Of a stretch of DNA of 9,852 bases, positions 1 through 6,512 are shown piece after piece. Every line of letters starts with the position of its first letter. Within the stretch, counting starts at the first letter, position 1. A program made the position numbers and the translations under genes. The stretch is from Collinsella sp. Its GTDB lineage: Bacteria > Actinomycetota > Coriobacteriia > Coriobacteriales > Coriobacteriaceae. The stretch lies in contig DXMJ01000002.1 in NCBI GenBank assembly GCA_019414265.1, forward strand, positions 1 to 9,852. The letters are read 5' to 3'. The notes under the pieces were generated by a model, which had not been told where the DNA came from, did no database searches, and saw nothing but the letters and a program-made list of their open reading frames with translations.

Positions 1-102
1 GGCCCTTGCGGCGTAGTCGCTATTTATTCAGTCCAAGTTTCGGGGCGCAGTTCACTGTCTCCTTTGTGGTGGTTTTGGATGATGAGATAAGGGAGGGGTC
101 GC
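1..102 (+). other. Leader upstream of hisH, possibly with the last codons of an upstream gene
   Basis: In one forward frame a short open stretch ends with a TAG at 14-16 (last residues A-L-A-A). This could be the tail of the preceding operon gene, but five codons are too few to identify it. Bases 17-90 are less GC-rich than the genes and show no convincing coding sequence. Bases 91-98 (GGGAGGGG) are the strong ribosome-binding site of hisH. I see no clear promoter or terminator here, so hisH is probably transcribed from further upstream. Confidence 0.4.
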
Positions 103-804
103 GTGGGCGAACCGAAGATCGTGGTGGTCGACTACCACAAGGGCAACTTGTCGAGCGTCGTGCGCGGGCTTGTGCGCGCCGGTGCCGCCGCCTGCACGTC
201 GGACGATCCGGAGCAGATCCGCCGCGCCGACGGCCTGGTCATCCCGGGCGTGGGTGCGTTCTATGACGCGATCGCCTTTATGCGCCAGAGCGGCGAGGCG
301 GACGCGGTGCTCGACGCCGTTGCCGCCGGAACTCCGCTGCTCGGCATCTGCCTGGGCCTTCAGCTATTTTTTGAGCGCGGCAACGAGGGCGTGCCTGCGG
401 ACGAGGGCGCGGTCGCCGACGGCAGCGCCCCCGAGCAGGCTGGCGGTCCCTGGGTCGATGGCCTGGGCATTATGCGCGGTTCGTGCACGCGCTTGGAGTC
501 GAGCCGCCTGAAGGTGCCGCACGTGGGCTGGGACCAGGTGCACATGACGCCCGCCGGTGCGGCCGATCCGCTGCTTGCCGGTTTTGCCGAGGGTGCCAAC
601 ATGTACTTCACCCACAGCTACGCGGTGGCTGACGACGCCGATGCCGCCGATGTGCTGGCACGCACACACTATACGCGGAGCTTCCCGTGCATCGTGCGCC
701 ATGGCAACGTGTGGGGCTGCCAGTTCCATCCCGAGAAATCCTCCGCGCTGGGTCAGCGCATCCTTAAGAACTTTGTGAGCATCGTCGAGGAGGTTGGCCG
801 ATGA
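103..804 (+). CDS. hisH: Imidazole glycerol phosphate synthase, glutaminase subunit HisH
   Basis: HisH hydrolyses glutamine and passes ammonia to HisF, which uses it to convert PRFAR to imidazole-glycerol phosphate and AICAR in the cytoplasm. The 233-residue protein is a class I (triad) glutamine amidotransferase: nucleophile Cys83 in GICLGLQ, and His209 and Glu211 in QFHPEKS. The N-terminal VVVDYHKGNL and the PGVGAF motif (49-54) are typical of HisH. The start is GTG at 103, with GGGAGGGG a few bases upstream. The protein is longer than the usual ~200 residues because about 15-20 extra Gly/Ala/acidic residues lie around 95-117, just after the nucleophile region. The stop overlaps the hisA start (ATGA), which implies translational coupling. 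Identity is very secure. Confidence 0.97.
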   Translation: MGEPKIVVVDYHKGNLSSVVRGLVRAGAAACTSDDPEQIRRADGLVIPGVGAFYDAIAFMRQSGEADAVLDAVAAGTPLLGICLGLQLFFERGNEGVPADEGAVADGSAPEQAGGPWVDGLGIMRGSCTRLESSRLKVPHVGWDQVHMTPAGAADPLLAGFAEGANMYFTHSYAVADDADAADVLARTHYTRSFPCIVRHGNVWGCQFHPEKSSALGQRILKNFVSIVEEVGR

Positions 805-1544
805 TCCTGTTTCCCGCAATCGATCTGATTGGCGGCAAGGTCGTGCGCCTGGAGCGCGGTGACCGCAGCCGCTGCAAGGTATATTCCGACGACCCTGTGG
901 CCGTTGCCCGCGCGTTTTCCGAACAGGGCGCGAGCTGGGTGCACGTCGTCGACCTGTCCGCTGCCTTTGGCGAGGACGAGGGCGCACGTGCTGCCAACTC
1001 GGCGGCGATTAAGGCCATCTGCGGCGTCGACGGTCTGTCCGTGGACGTGGGCGGCGGCGTCCGCTCGCTTGCGCGCATCGACGAGTTGGCAGGCTACGGC
1101 GCATGCCGTATCGCGCTGGGCACCGTGCTGGTGACCGAGCCGGGTTTTGCCGAAGTGGCAGCCCAAGGCTTTGGCGAGTTGCTGGTGGCAGACATCGCCG
1201 CGCGCGACGGTCAGGTCAAGGTGAACGGCTGGCGCGACGGCGCAGGTGTGGCGCTCGACGATGCCGTGGCGCAGCTTTCCGAGCTGGGCTTTAAGCATCT
1301 GGTGTATACCGACATCGCGCGCGATGGCATGCAGACGGGTATCGATGTGGCGGCGTATCGCCATGTGGCCGAGGTCGCGGGCTTTCCCGTCGTGGCTTCG
1401 GGCGGCATCTCGACGCTCGACGACATCCGCGCACTGGCCGCGGTGGGTGAGGGCGCGATTGAAGGCGCCATTACCGGCCGTGCGCTCTACGAGGGCAACT
1501 TTACGCTGGCCCAGGCGCTGGCCGCCGCCCGAGGGGAGGAGTAG
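801..1544 (+). CDS. hisA: ProFAR isomerase HisA (1-(5-phosphoribosyl)-5-[(5-phosphoribosylamino)methylideneamino]imidazole-4-carboxamide isomerase)
   Basis: HisA catalyses the Amadori rearrangement of ProFAR to PRFAR, the fourth step of histidine synthesis. The 247-residue protein is a (beta/alpha)8 barrel of normal length. The first strand carries FPAIDLIGGKVVRL with catalytic Asp8. Asp131 in the VADIAARDG strand and Thr170/Asp171 in YTDIARDG supply the opposite catalytic side. Phosphate-binding loops are VGGGVRS (83-89) and ASGGIS (199-204), followed by GAITGRALY. The start overlaps the hisH stop by 4 bp. In many actinobacteria this protein is the bifunctional PriA (HisA/TrpF). The GDRSRCKVYSDDP stretch looks more like ordinary HisA, but dual activity cannot be excluded from sequence alone. 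Confidence 0.96.
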   Translation: MILFPAIDLIGGKVVRLERGDRSRCKVYSDDPVAVARAFSEQGASWVHVVDLSAAFGEDEGARAANSAAIKAICGVDGLSVDVGGGVRSLARIDELAGYGACRIALGTVLVTEPGFAEVAAQGFGELLVADIAARDGQVKVNGWRDGAGVALDDAVAQLSELGFKHLVYTDIARDGMQTGIDVAAYRHVAEVAGFPVVASGGISTLDDIRALAAVGEGAIEGAITGRALYEGNFTLAQALAAARGEE

Positions 1545-1547
1545 CCC

Positions 1548-2330
1548 ATGCTTACCAAGCGCGTAATTCCCTGTCTGGACGTCAAGGACGGCCGCGTGGT
1601 CAAGGGAGTTAACTTTGTGAGCTTGCGCGATGCGGGCGATCCGGTGGAACTGGCGCGTGCCTACGACCGCGAGGGTGCGGACGAGGTCGTCTTCCTGGAC
1701 ATTACCGCGACGAGCGACAACCGCGCGACGACCATCGAGATGGCGGCACATGCGGCCGAGGAGCTCGCCATTCCCTATACCGTGGGCGGCGGCTTTCGCG
1801 ACCTGGCGGGCATGCGCACCATGGTTGCCGCCGGCGCCGACAAGGTGTCGCTCAACTCGGCGGCCGTGCGCGATCCGTCGCTGATTAGCCAGGCTGCCGC
1901 GGCGTTTGGCAGCCAGGCCGTGGTCGTGGCGATCGATGCCAAGCGCGTCGGCTTGCCCGGCGCATCCGGTGCCGACAAGTGGGAGGTCTTTACCGCAGGA
2001 GGTCGCAACGCCACGGGCATCGACGCGGTGGCGTGGGCCGAGGAGGCGGCTCGTCGCGGCGCCGGCGAGATCTTGCTCACCAGCATGGACCGCGACGGCA
2101 CCAAGGCCGGCTTTGATTTGGCGCTCACCCGCGCCGTGGCCCGCGCGGTGCCAATCCCCGTCATCGCGAGCGGCGGCGTGGGCACGCTCGAGCATTTTGC
2201 CGAGGGCGTGATCGAGGGCGAGGCCGACGCCGTGCTGGCGGCGAGCGTCTTTCACTTTGGGACGTTCAGCATTCGCGAAGTCAAAGAGTATATGGCCTCT
2301 CAAGGTATTCCTGTGAGGTTGGACTTCTAA
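1548..2330 (+). CDS. hisF: Imidazole glycerol phosphate synthase, cyclase subunit HisF
   Basis: HisF is the synthase (cyclase) half of the HisH-HisF complex. It uses ammonia channelled through its barrel to split PRFAR into imidazole-glycerol phosphate and AICAR. The 260-residue (beta/alpha)8 protein starts LTKRVIPCLDVKDGRVVKG, with catalytic Asp11 and Lys19. The second catalytic aspartate is Asp130 in VVVAIDAKR. Phosphate-binding segments are TVGGGFR (78-84), SLNSAAV and IASGGVG (206-212). A strong GAGGGGAGGAG ribosome-binding site sits at the end of hisA (1531-1541), and the ATG is 3 bp after the hisA stop, so expression should be closely coupled to hisA. Length and motifs are normal. Confidence 0.97.
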   Translation: MLTKRVIPCLDVKDGRVVKGVNFVSLRDAGDPVELARAYDREGADEVVFLDITATSDNRATTIEMAAHAAEELAIPYTVGGGFRDLAGMRTMVAAGADKVSLNSAAVRDPSLISQAAAAFGSQAVVVAIDAKRVGLPGASGADKWEVFTAGGRNATGIDAVAWAEEAARRGAGEILLTSMDRDGTKAGFDLALTRAVARAVPIPVIASGGVGTLEHFAEGVIEGEADAVLAASVFHFGTFSIREVKEYMASQGIPVRLDF

Positions 2331-2334
2331 TGCT

Positions 2335-2460
2335 GCGGGCTTCGCTGCGGCTTGTCCAGGCACCGCATCTTGCCGTTCAAACCGTCGCTCGCGTACCAAA
2401 GTACGCGTCGCTCCTCTTTCGCGGCAACCTGCGGCACCTGGGCAAGCCTCGCCGACCTGC
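2335..2460. repeat. Long imperfect palindrome inside the his operon (hisF-hisI gap)
   Basis: Almost the entire gap between hisF and hisI folds on itself around a centre at 2398/2399. The outer arms 2349-2367 and 2430-2448 match at 16 of 19 positions, the mid arms 2370-2375 and 2422-2427 match fully, and the tip is a perfect 7-bp stem (2390-2396 with 2401-2407) closed by a CAAA loop. GTCGCT occurs directly on both sides of the tip (2384-2389 and 2407-2412). There is no T-tract, so this is not a classical terminator. The size and shape suggest a REP/MITE-like intergenic element transcribed as an RNA hairpin. No second copy was noticed in the window. Confidence 0.7.
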
Positions 2461-2480
2461 GATGTTCACGGTAATTACTT

Positions 2481-2487
2481 GGGAGGA
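2481..2487 (+). promoter_or_regulatory. Ribosome-binding site deciding the hisI start
   Basis: GGGAGGA lies directly in front of two tandem ATG codons at 2488 and 2491. The first ATG abuts the site with no spacer. The second leaves 3-4 bases, still short but more plausible, so 2491 is taken as the hisI start. An upstream in-frame TTG at 2479 overlaps the site itself and is unlikely. Confidence 0.6.
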
Positions 2488-2490
2488 ATG

Positions 2491-2820
2491 ATGACTGAGG
2501 TGGTAAATGCTACCGAGCTGAAATACGACGCCCGTGGGTTGATTCCTTGTGTGGTTCAGCAGTATGACACCGGCGAGGTGCTTATGGTTGCTTGGATGAA
2601 CGAGGAGTCGGTGGGGCTGACGCTCAAGACCGGTACCACGTGGTTTTGGAGCCGCAGTCGCCAGGAGCTCTGGAACAAGGGCGCGACGAGCGGCAATATG
2701 CAGGAGGTCAAGGAGCTTTGGGCCGACTGCGATAGCGATACGCTGCTGGTCAAGGTTGACTCGCCGGGTCCGGCCTGCCATACCGGCAACCGTACCTGCT
2801 TCTTTAAGAAACTCGCGTAG
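2491..2820 (+). CDS. hisI: Phosphoribosyl-AMP cyclohydrolase HisI
   Basis: HisI opens the adenine ring of phosphoribosyl-AMP to give ProFAR, the third step of histidine synthesis. From ATG 2491 the protein is 109 residues, the normal size for a stand-alone cyclohydrolase; enterobacteria fuse it to HisE, here the two are separate genes. Family signatures are VAWMNEES (33-40), TTWFWSRSRQELWNKGATSGN (49-69) and the metal site DCDSD (79-83) with Cys96/His97 and Cys103 in ACHTGNRTCF, matching the Zn/Mg ligands of the family. The gene follows the palindromic spacer, so its level relative to hisF may depend on that hairpin. hisE follows 46 bp later. Confidence 0.95.
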   Translation: MTEVVNATELKYDARGLIPCVVQQYDTGEVLMVAWMNEESVGLTLKTGTTWFWSRSRQELWNKGATSGNMQEVKELWADCDSDTLLVKVDSPGPACHTGNRTCFFKKLA

Positions 2821-2866
2821 GGCGGGCGCTCGATTAGACGCTCGGCCAACCAGAAAGGATTGAACT

Positions 2867-3184
2867 ATGGGTGTGCGCACCGCAAACGTTCAGGATGGAA
2901 ATATCGGTGAGACGCTGACGGGGCTCGCCGAGGTGATTCACGGCCGTCGCGACGCATCGCCGCAGGAGAGCTACACCGCTCGTCTGTTGACCGACGTCGA
3001 GGACGAGCTGCTCAAGAAGCTTGCCGAGGAGGCGAGCGAGGTGATCATGGCCTGCAAGGATAACGATCACGATCACATCCGCTACGAGGCCGGCGACCTG
3101 GTCTACCACCTGCTCGTGACGCTCGAGCGCTACGGCATCACCCTCGACGAGCTGGCCGGCGAACTCAACGCCCGCCGCCACTAG
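2867..3184 (+). CDS. hisE: Phosphoribosyl-ATP pyrophosphatase HisE
   Basis: HisE hydrolyses phosphoribosyl-ATP to phosphoribosyl-AMP and pyrophosphate, the second step of the pathway. The 105-residue, mostly helical protein has the MazG-type NTP-pyrophosphatase metal motif: EEASE (Glu54, Glu55, Glu58) and the downstream YEAGD (Glu74, Asp77). Family features are SYTARLL (35-41), LLKKLAEEASEV and GDLVYHLLV. AAAGGA at 2854-2859, seven bases before the ATG, fixes the start. It is the last gene of this his cluster, followed after 29 bp by a long hairpin and then by a convergent gene. The reactions of HisE and HisI come before that of HisA although their genes come last. Confidence 0.95.
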   Translation: MGVRTANVQDGNIGETLTGLAEVIHGRRDASPQESYTARLLTDVEDELLKKLAEEASEVIMACKDNDHDHIRYEAGDLVYHLLVTLERYGITLDELAGELNARRH

Positions 3185-3213
3185 TCGTTTAAGAACGTCT
3201 CCGATGACCATAG

Positions 3214-3282
3214 AAGTTGCGGTGGAATAGTTCTTGTTTGACGGTCTTAGGGCCATAAACAGGAACTATTTCACCGCAACTT
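3214..3282. repeat. 26-bp-arm inverted repeat between hisE and convergent hisK
   Basis: Arms 3214-3239 and 3257-3282 are complementary over 26 positions with two exceptions, separated by a 17-base loop. In + strand RNA both exceptions become G-U wobbles, so the his transcript could form an unbroken 26-bp stem; in minus strand RNA they are A-C mismatches. No T-tract follows on either side. It sits between the stop codons of converging genes, where it could stop transcription by a less canonical route, protect the his mRNA 3' end or block antisense read-through. The structure is certain; its role is inferred. Confidence 0.75.
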
Positions 3283-3294
3283 ATGAAGGGATGG

Positions 3295-4206
3295 CTAGGC
3301 GAGGGGCGTGGATTCCCATTCGTCGGTGGCGTGGGGGATGTCGAAGGTTCGATAGCCGCAGTCGTAGGCGTGGGCCTGAGCCTCGCGGATGTTCCAGCAG
3401 ATGTCGCAGGCGCGGTGCGCGTCCGAGCCAAAAGTAATCGGCACCTCGGCGTGGGCGAAGCGACGCAAAAACCCGGTCGCGGGGTAGTAATCGTCGAGCC
3501 CCTTGCGCGGTGCGGCGGTCGAGACCTCAACGCGGCGACCCGTATCGTGGGCGCACTCGGCCATCTGCTGCCAAAACGGCGCGGGGTCAAAGTCGGGTGC
3601 AAAGCCGTCCTTCGAAAAGCGCATGACCAGGTCGGGGTGGGCCATCACGTCAAAGTTAAGCGAGCTTTCGCAAGCGCGGCACCAGTCGTCGACGTAGTGT
3701 TCCCATACGCCGCGTACGCCTAAGTTTTCCCAAACATGCAGGTTGGTATCGTCGTCGATCCAACCGCAAAGGGAATCGGGTGTATCGGGGCGCGCGACGT
3801 CCTCTGTCCCTGCCGTGCCCGCGGCGCCTGCCGCAATATCGCCCGGGTTGCCAATCCAGTGCACGCTGCCCAGACGTACGACGGCGCCCTGGGACCAGTG
3901 CTCTACCAAGGGCTCGCAGCCCTCGTACCAATCGCATTCAAAACCGTAGATAAAGGTGAGCTCCGGCGCAATCTGCGCGGCGAGTTTGCGGGCGTCCTCA
4001 AAGGCCAGACGATGTGCCGGCAAGTCGCCCTCGACGACCTGCACCTCGCAGTTAGCATCCATACTGGCAGGCAGGGTGAGGTGGTCGGTCGAGACCATGA
4101 CACGGCATCCGGCAGCAGCGGCGGCACGGACGTTGTCCTCAAACGAGGCGTGCCCGTCCGAGAACGAGGTGTGGGTATGGCAATCGACCAGCGGGCACAT
4201 GGGCAT
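3295..4206 (-). CDS. hisK: PHP-family histidinol-phosphatase (HisK/HisJ type)
   Basis: This enzyme dephosphorylates L-histidinol phosphate to L-histidinol, the step other bacteria perform with a HAD-type or IMPase-like enzyme. The 303-residue protein has the metal ligands of the PHP (polymerase and histidinol phosphatase) fold: HTH at 10-12, Asp17, His42 in STDH, Glu90 in GFECDW, His116 in GSVHW, His190 in MAHPD, and SDAH with Asp262 and His264. AAAGGAG (4212-4218), five bases before ATG 4206, picks that start over the ATG two codons later. A low-complexity Gly/Ala insert occupies about 122-144. The location beside the his operon supports the substrate, but PHP enzymes vary, so the fold is certain and the reaction likely. 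It converges on hisE and has its own promoter. Confidence 0.88.
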   Translation of the reverse strand: MPMCPLVDCHTHTSFSDGHASFEDNVRAAAAAGCRVMVSTDHLTLPASMDANCEVQVVEGDLPAHRLAFEDARKLAAQIAPELTFIYGFECDWYEGCEPLVEHWSQGAVVRLGSVHWIGNPGDIAAGAAGTAGTEDVARPDTPDSLCGWIDDDTNLHVWENLGVRGVWEHYVDDWCRACESSLNFDVMAHPDLVMRFSKDGFAPDFDPAPFWQQMAECAHDTGRRVEVSTAAPRKGLDDYYPATGFLRRFAHAEVPITFGSDAHRACDICWNIREAQAHAYDCGYRTFDIPHATDEWESTPLA

Positions 4207-4238
4207 AGCGGCTCCTTTGCGTCAAGCGAATCCGCTCC

Positions 4239-4283
4239 ATTGTAACGGCGCGGCCCCCGATGCGACGAGCGCACCGGGGGCCG
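4239..4283 (-). promoter_or_regulatory. Putative hisK promoter with an overlapping GC-rich palindrome
   Basis: On the minus strand TACAAT at 4239-4244 is a good -10 box, placing the transcript start about 25 bases before the hisK ATG. No good -35 box is present. In its place lies a palindrome: a perfect 9-bp stem (4251-4259 with 4275-4283), one mismatch, then 4 more pairs (4261-4264 with 4270-4273) around a 5-base loop. Its position is that of a repressor or activator site. It is unlikely to be a terminator because no T-tract follows in either direction. Confidence 0.45.
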
Positions 4284-4343
4284 AAATCGACTGGAAAGGT
4301 GGGTCGCGTGCGAGGGTCGCCACGCAGCATCGGCCCCGCGTCA

Positions 4344-4408
4344 AAACATGTACATCAGCCTCCAAAAGCTGCAGAAAATGACATGTTTGGAGGCTGATGT
4401 ACATGTTT
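4344..4408. repeat. Perfect 23-bp inverted repeat with 19-base loop upstream of the larC-domain gene
   Basis: Arms 4344-4366 and 4386-4408 are exact reverse complements over 23 bases. An 11-bp direct repeat, ACATGTTTGGA, occurs at 4381-4391 (loop end into the right arm) and 4401-4411 (right arm end), and ACATGT appears three times (4346, 4381, 4401). The arms are unlike the 3214-3282 hairpin and much less GC-rich than the flanks. It lies in the 308-bp gap between the divergent hisK and larC-domain genes; apart from this and the hisK promoter region I see nothing else in that gap. No T-tract follows on the + strand, and only four T on the minus strand, mostly inside the stem. Confidence 0.75.
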
Positions 4409-4514
4409 GGATAGGGGCGAGGGCGGCGACGGACGAAAGTCACGCCTGTGCCACGTCCGATGTGCTAGCGTTTGGATGAACAAAACGAGCCCGTGCGGAA
4501 AGGATCCGGACCGT

Positions 4515-5000
4515 ATGCAATGCGATAGCAAATCCCCGCTGTCCCGCGAGACCGATGCGCCCGAGACTATCGTCAAGCTGGAATGCGATATCGACGACGC
4601 ATCGCCCGAGGTGCTCGCCTACGCCGCCGACCGCCTGCGCGAGGCCGGTGCGCGCGAGGTGCATTGGCTGCCCCTCTATTGCAAGAAGGGCCGTCCCGGC
4701 TGGCAGCTGCAGGTAATCTGTACCCACGAGGATATCGAGCGCCTGCAGACGATTATCTTTTTGGAAACCACGACCAATGCCATCCGCCGCCAGGTTATGG
4801 AGCGTGTTTGCCTACCACGCCGCTTTGAGCGCGTAACGACGCCATGGGGCGAGGTGTTCGTCAAGGTAGCCACCCTGTCCGACGGCAGTGAGCGCGCGGC
4901 GCCCGAGTACGAGGACTGCGCCCGTCTTGCCCGCGAGCACGATGTGCCGCTCCAGCGCGTGATGCAGACGGCCCAGAGCGCGGCACTGCGATTTGAATAG
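4515..5000 (+). CDS. Free-standing LarC C-terminal domain protein (LarC2/DUF111-like)
   Basis: The protein matches the C-terminal part of LarC, the CTP-dependent enzyme that inserts nickel into the pyridinium thiocarboxylate cofactor of lactate racemase. Signatures are LECDIDDASPEVLAY (22-36), the nucleotide-site-like KKGRPG (57-62), ETTTNAIRR (84-92), TTPWGEVFVKVA (108-119) and APEYEDCARLA (129-139). The LarC1 half is absent, and no larA, larB or larE lies nearby. ATG 4515 (161 aa) is chosen because AAAGGA ends ten bases before it; an in-frame ATG at 4476 lacks a good site, and the frame stays open to a TTG at 4407. It leads an operon with yfcE and mazG, which suggests a nucleotide-related job, but its role here is unknown. 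Confidence 0.85.
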   Translation: MQCDSKSPLSRETDAPETIVKLECDIDDASPEVLAYAADRLREAGAREVHWLPLYCKKGRPGWQLQVICTHEDIERLQTIIFLETTTNAIRRQVMERVCLPRRFERVTTPWGEVFVKVATLSDGSERAAPEYEDCARLAREHDVPLQRVMQTAQSAALRFE

Positions 5001-5057
5001 CGCGTCCGGCAACATCCCGTGCCCAGCCGCATTAACCCCATCCCGAAAGGATCCCCC

Positions 5058-5606
5058 ATGAAATACCTCATCGCTTCCGACATCCACGGCTCGGCATACT
5101 GGACCGAGCGCCTCTGCGCCGCCATTGAGTCCGAGCGGCCCGACCGCGTCGTCCTGCTGGGCGACCTGCTCTACCACGGTCCGCGCAACGACCTGCCGCG
5201 CGATTACGCCCCCAAGCGCGTAATCCCGCTGCTCAACGCCCTGGCCGACCGCATCATCGCGGTGCGCGGCAACTGCGACGCCGAGGTCGACCAGATGGTC
5301 CTCGACTTCCCCGTCATGGCCGACTACGCCACGCTGTTCGACGAGAGCGGCCGCGAGCTGTTCCTGACACACGGCCACGTCTTTGGCGCCGGCATGCACA
5401 ACAGCGTCGACCACGCGCCCGCGCTGCCCGAGGGCTCCGCGCTCGTCTACGGCCACACGCACATCAAGGTTAACGAGGAAAGTGAGGCGCACCCGGGCCT
5501 GTGGCTCTTCAACCCCGGCAGCGTGAGCATTCCCAAGGACGGTACGCACAGCTACGGCATCTACGAGGGCGGCGCGTTCCGTCACGTGATCATGGAGGAG
5601 GAATAA
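5058..5606 (+). CDS. yfcE: YfcE-type metallophosphodiesterase
   Basis: This is a 182-residue calcineurin-like phosphoesterase of the YfcE/MJ0936 group, whose members hydrolyse artificial phosphodiesters with a two-metal (usually Mn) centre; the physiological substrate is unsettled. The metal and catalytic motifs appear in order: SDIHG (Asp8, His10), GDLLYHG (Asp36), GNCD (Asn72), LTHGH (His105) and YGHTH (His133, His135). Length is normal and there is no signal peptide, so it is cytoplasmic. GAAAGGA (5045-5051), six bases from the ATG, selects this start over an in-frame ATG at 5019. It is 57 bp after the larC-domain gene and 2 bp before mazG, so the three are probably co-transcribed. Confidence 0.92.
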   Translation: MKYLIASDIHGSAYWTERLCAAIESERPDRVVLLGDLLYHGPRNDLPRDYAPKRVIPLLNALADRIIAVRGNCDAEVDQMVLDFPVMADYATLFDESGRELFLTHGHVFGAGMHNSVDHAPALPEGSALVYGHTHIKVNEESEAHPGLWLFNPGSVSIPKDGTHSYGIYEGGAFRHVIMEEE

Positions 5607-5608
5607 CC

Positions 5609-6469
5609 ATGGCGCAGCACATGGCTCAGCAAAATGCCGAGGGTTCGCGCGACCTGTCCACGCTGGTCGACGCGTCGGCCGAGCTGCAGCATCTGGTGCA
5701 GACTATCTGGCGTCTGCGTCAGCCCGATGGCTGCCCGTGGGATCGCGAGCAGACGCATCAGAGCATCGGCAAGAACATGATCGAGGAAGCCTACGAGGCG
5801 CTCGATTGCATCGAGGCCGATGATGCCACGCATCTGCGCGAGGAGCTCGGCGACGTGCTCATGCAGGTAGTACTGCATGCGCAGATTGCGGCGGACGCCG
5901 GCGAGTTTACGCTGGCCGACGTGGCGCGCGATATCGACGCCAAGCTCATCCGCCGCCACCCACACGTGTTTGGCGATGCGGACGCCGAGAGCTCCGACGA
6001 GGTGCTCAAGATTTGGGATGAGGTCAAGCTTGCCGAGAAGGTTGCCAAGGACAAGGCCGTGGCAGCGGGCGAAGCTGCGCCCGAGGGTCTGCTCGACGGC
6101 GTGCCCACGCATCTGCCGGCGCTGATGCAGGCGCAGAAGGTGTCGCGCAAGGCGGCTGCCGTGGGCTTTGAGTGGGAGACGGTCCAGGATGTGTGGGACG
6201 AGGTAGCTGAGGAGCGTGCCGAGTTTGAGGCCGAGGAGCCCGGCTCGCCCGAGCGCGAGATGGAGTTTGGCGACCTGCTCTTTGCCCTAGTCAACGTTGC
6301 GCGCAAAGAAGGAATCGACGCCGAGAGCGCCCTTCGCGCCAGCACGGCAAAGTTCCGCCGTCGCTGGGCTGCGATGGAGGCCGCCGTGCACGAGGCGGGC
6401 GATGACCTCGCCGCCTGCTCAACCGCTCAACTCAACGACCTGTGGGACCAAGCAAAAGCAAGCGAGTGA
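5609..6469 (+). CDS. mazG: Nucleoside triphosphate pyrophosphohydrolase MazG
   Basis: MazG hydrolyses (d)NTPs, including damaged ones, to the monophosphate and pyrophosphate, and in some bacteria lowers (p)ppGpp. The 286-residue protein has the two tandem MazG domains of the long form. The N-terminal domain shows LRQPDGCPWDREQTH (36-50), EEAYE (59-63) and EELGD (78-82). The C-terminal domain shows KAAAVGFEW (181-189), EEAE-like acidic helices around 197-210 (Glu201, Glu202, Glu205) and EFGDLLFAL (219-227). GGAGGAGGA (5594-5602) sits at the right distance from ATG 5609. The linker at 142-166 is rich in Lys, Ala and Glu. HisE upstream has the same metal-binding scheme in one short domain, but the two enzymes have different substrates. 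Confidence 0.94.
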   Translation: MAQHMAQQNAEGSRDLSTLVDASAELQHLVQTIWRLRQPDGCPWDREQTHQSIGKNMIEEAYEALDCIEADDATHLREELGDVLMQVVLHAQIAADAGEFTLADVARDIDAKLIRRHPHVFGDADAESSDEVLKIWDEVKLAEKVAKDKAVAAGEAAPEGLLDGVPTHLPALMQAQKVSRKAAAVGFEWETVQDVWDEVAEERAEFEAEEPGSPEREMEFGDLLFALVNVARKEGIDAESALRASTAKFRRRWAAMEAAVHEAGDDLAACSTAQLNDLWDQAKASE

Positions 6470-6496
6470 GGCCTGCGTCTCTCACGGCATCCATTC

Positions 6497-6512
6497 GTAG
6501 AGAGGTCTCTAC
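6497..6512. repeat. Short palindrome over the ATPase stop codon, between convergent genes
   Basis: GTAGAG (6497-6502) and CTCTAC (6507-6512) form a 6-bp stem, 7 bp if the inner A-T is paired, around a tiny loop. It overlaps the TAG stop of the minus strand ATPase gene and lies 27 bp after the mazG stop. No T-tract follows on either strand, so the terminator reading is weak. Confidence 0.35.

Noticed and set aside
364..987. A 207-codon minus strand open frame opposite hisH and hisA
   Set aside because: It is antisense to strongly supported coding sequence and has an Arg-rich composition.
753..2399. A 548-codon open frame on the minus strand across hisA and hisF
   Set aside because: It is antisense to two securely identified his genes, has a His/Arg/Ala-rich composition typical of antisense GC-rich DNA, and lacks recognisable domains.
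3283..3723. A 146-codon + strand open frame opposite hisK
   Set aside because: It is antisense to the PHP phosphatase, whose metal-binding motifs are all intact on the minus strand.
4407..4514. N-terminal extension of the LarC2-domain protein from a TTG at 4407
   Set aside because: The start lies inside the inverted repeat, has no ribosome-binding site, and the extra residues do not resemble the LarC family.
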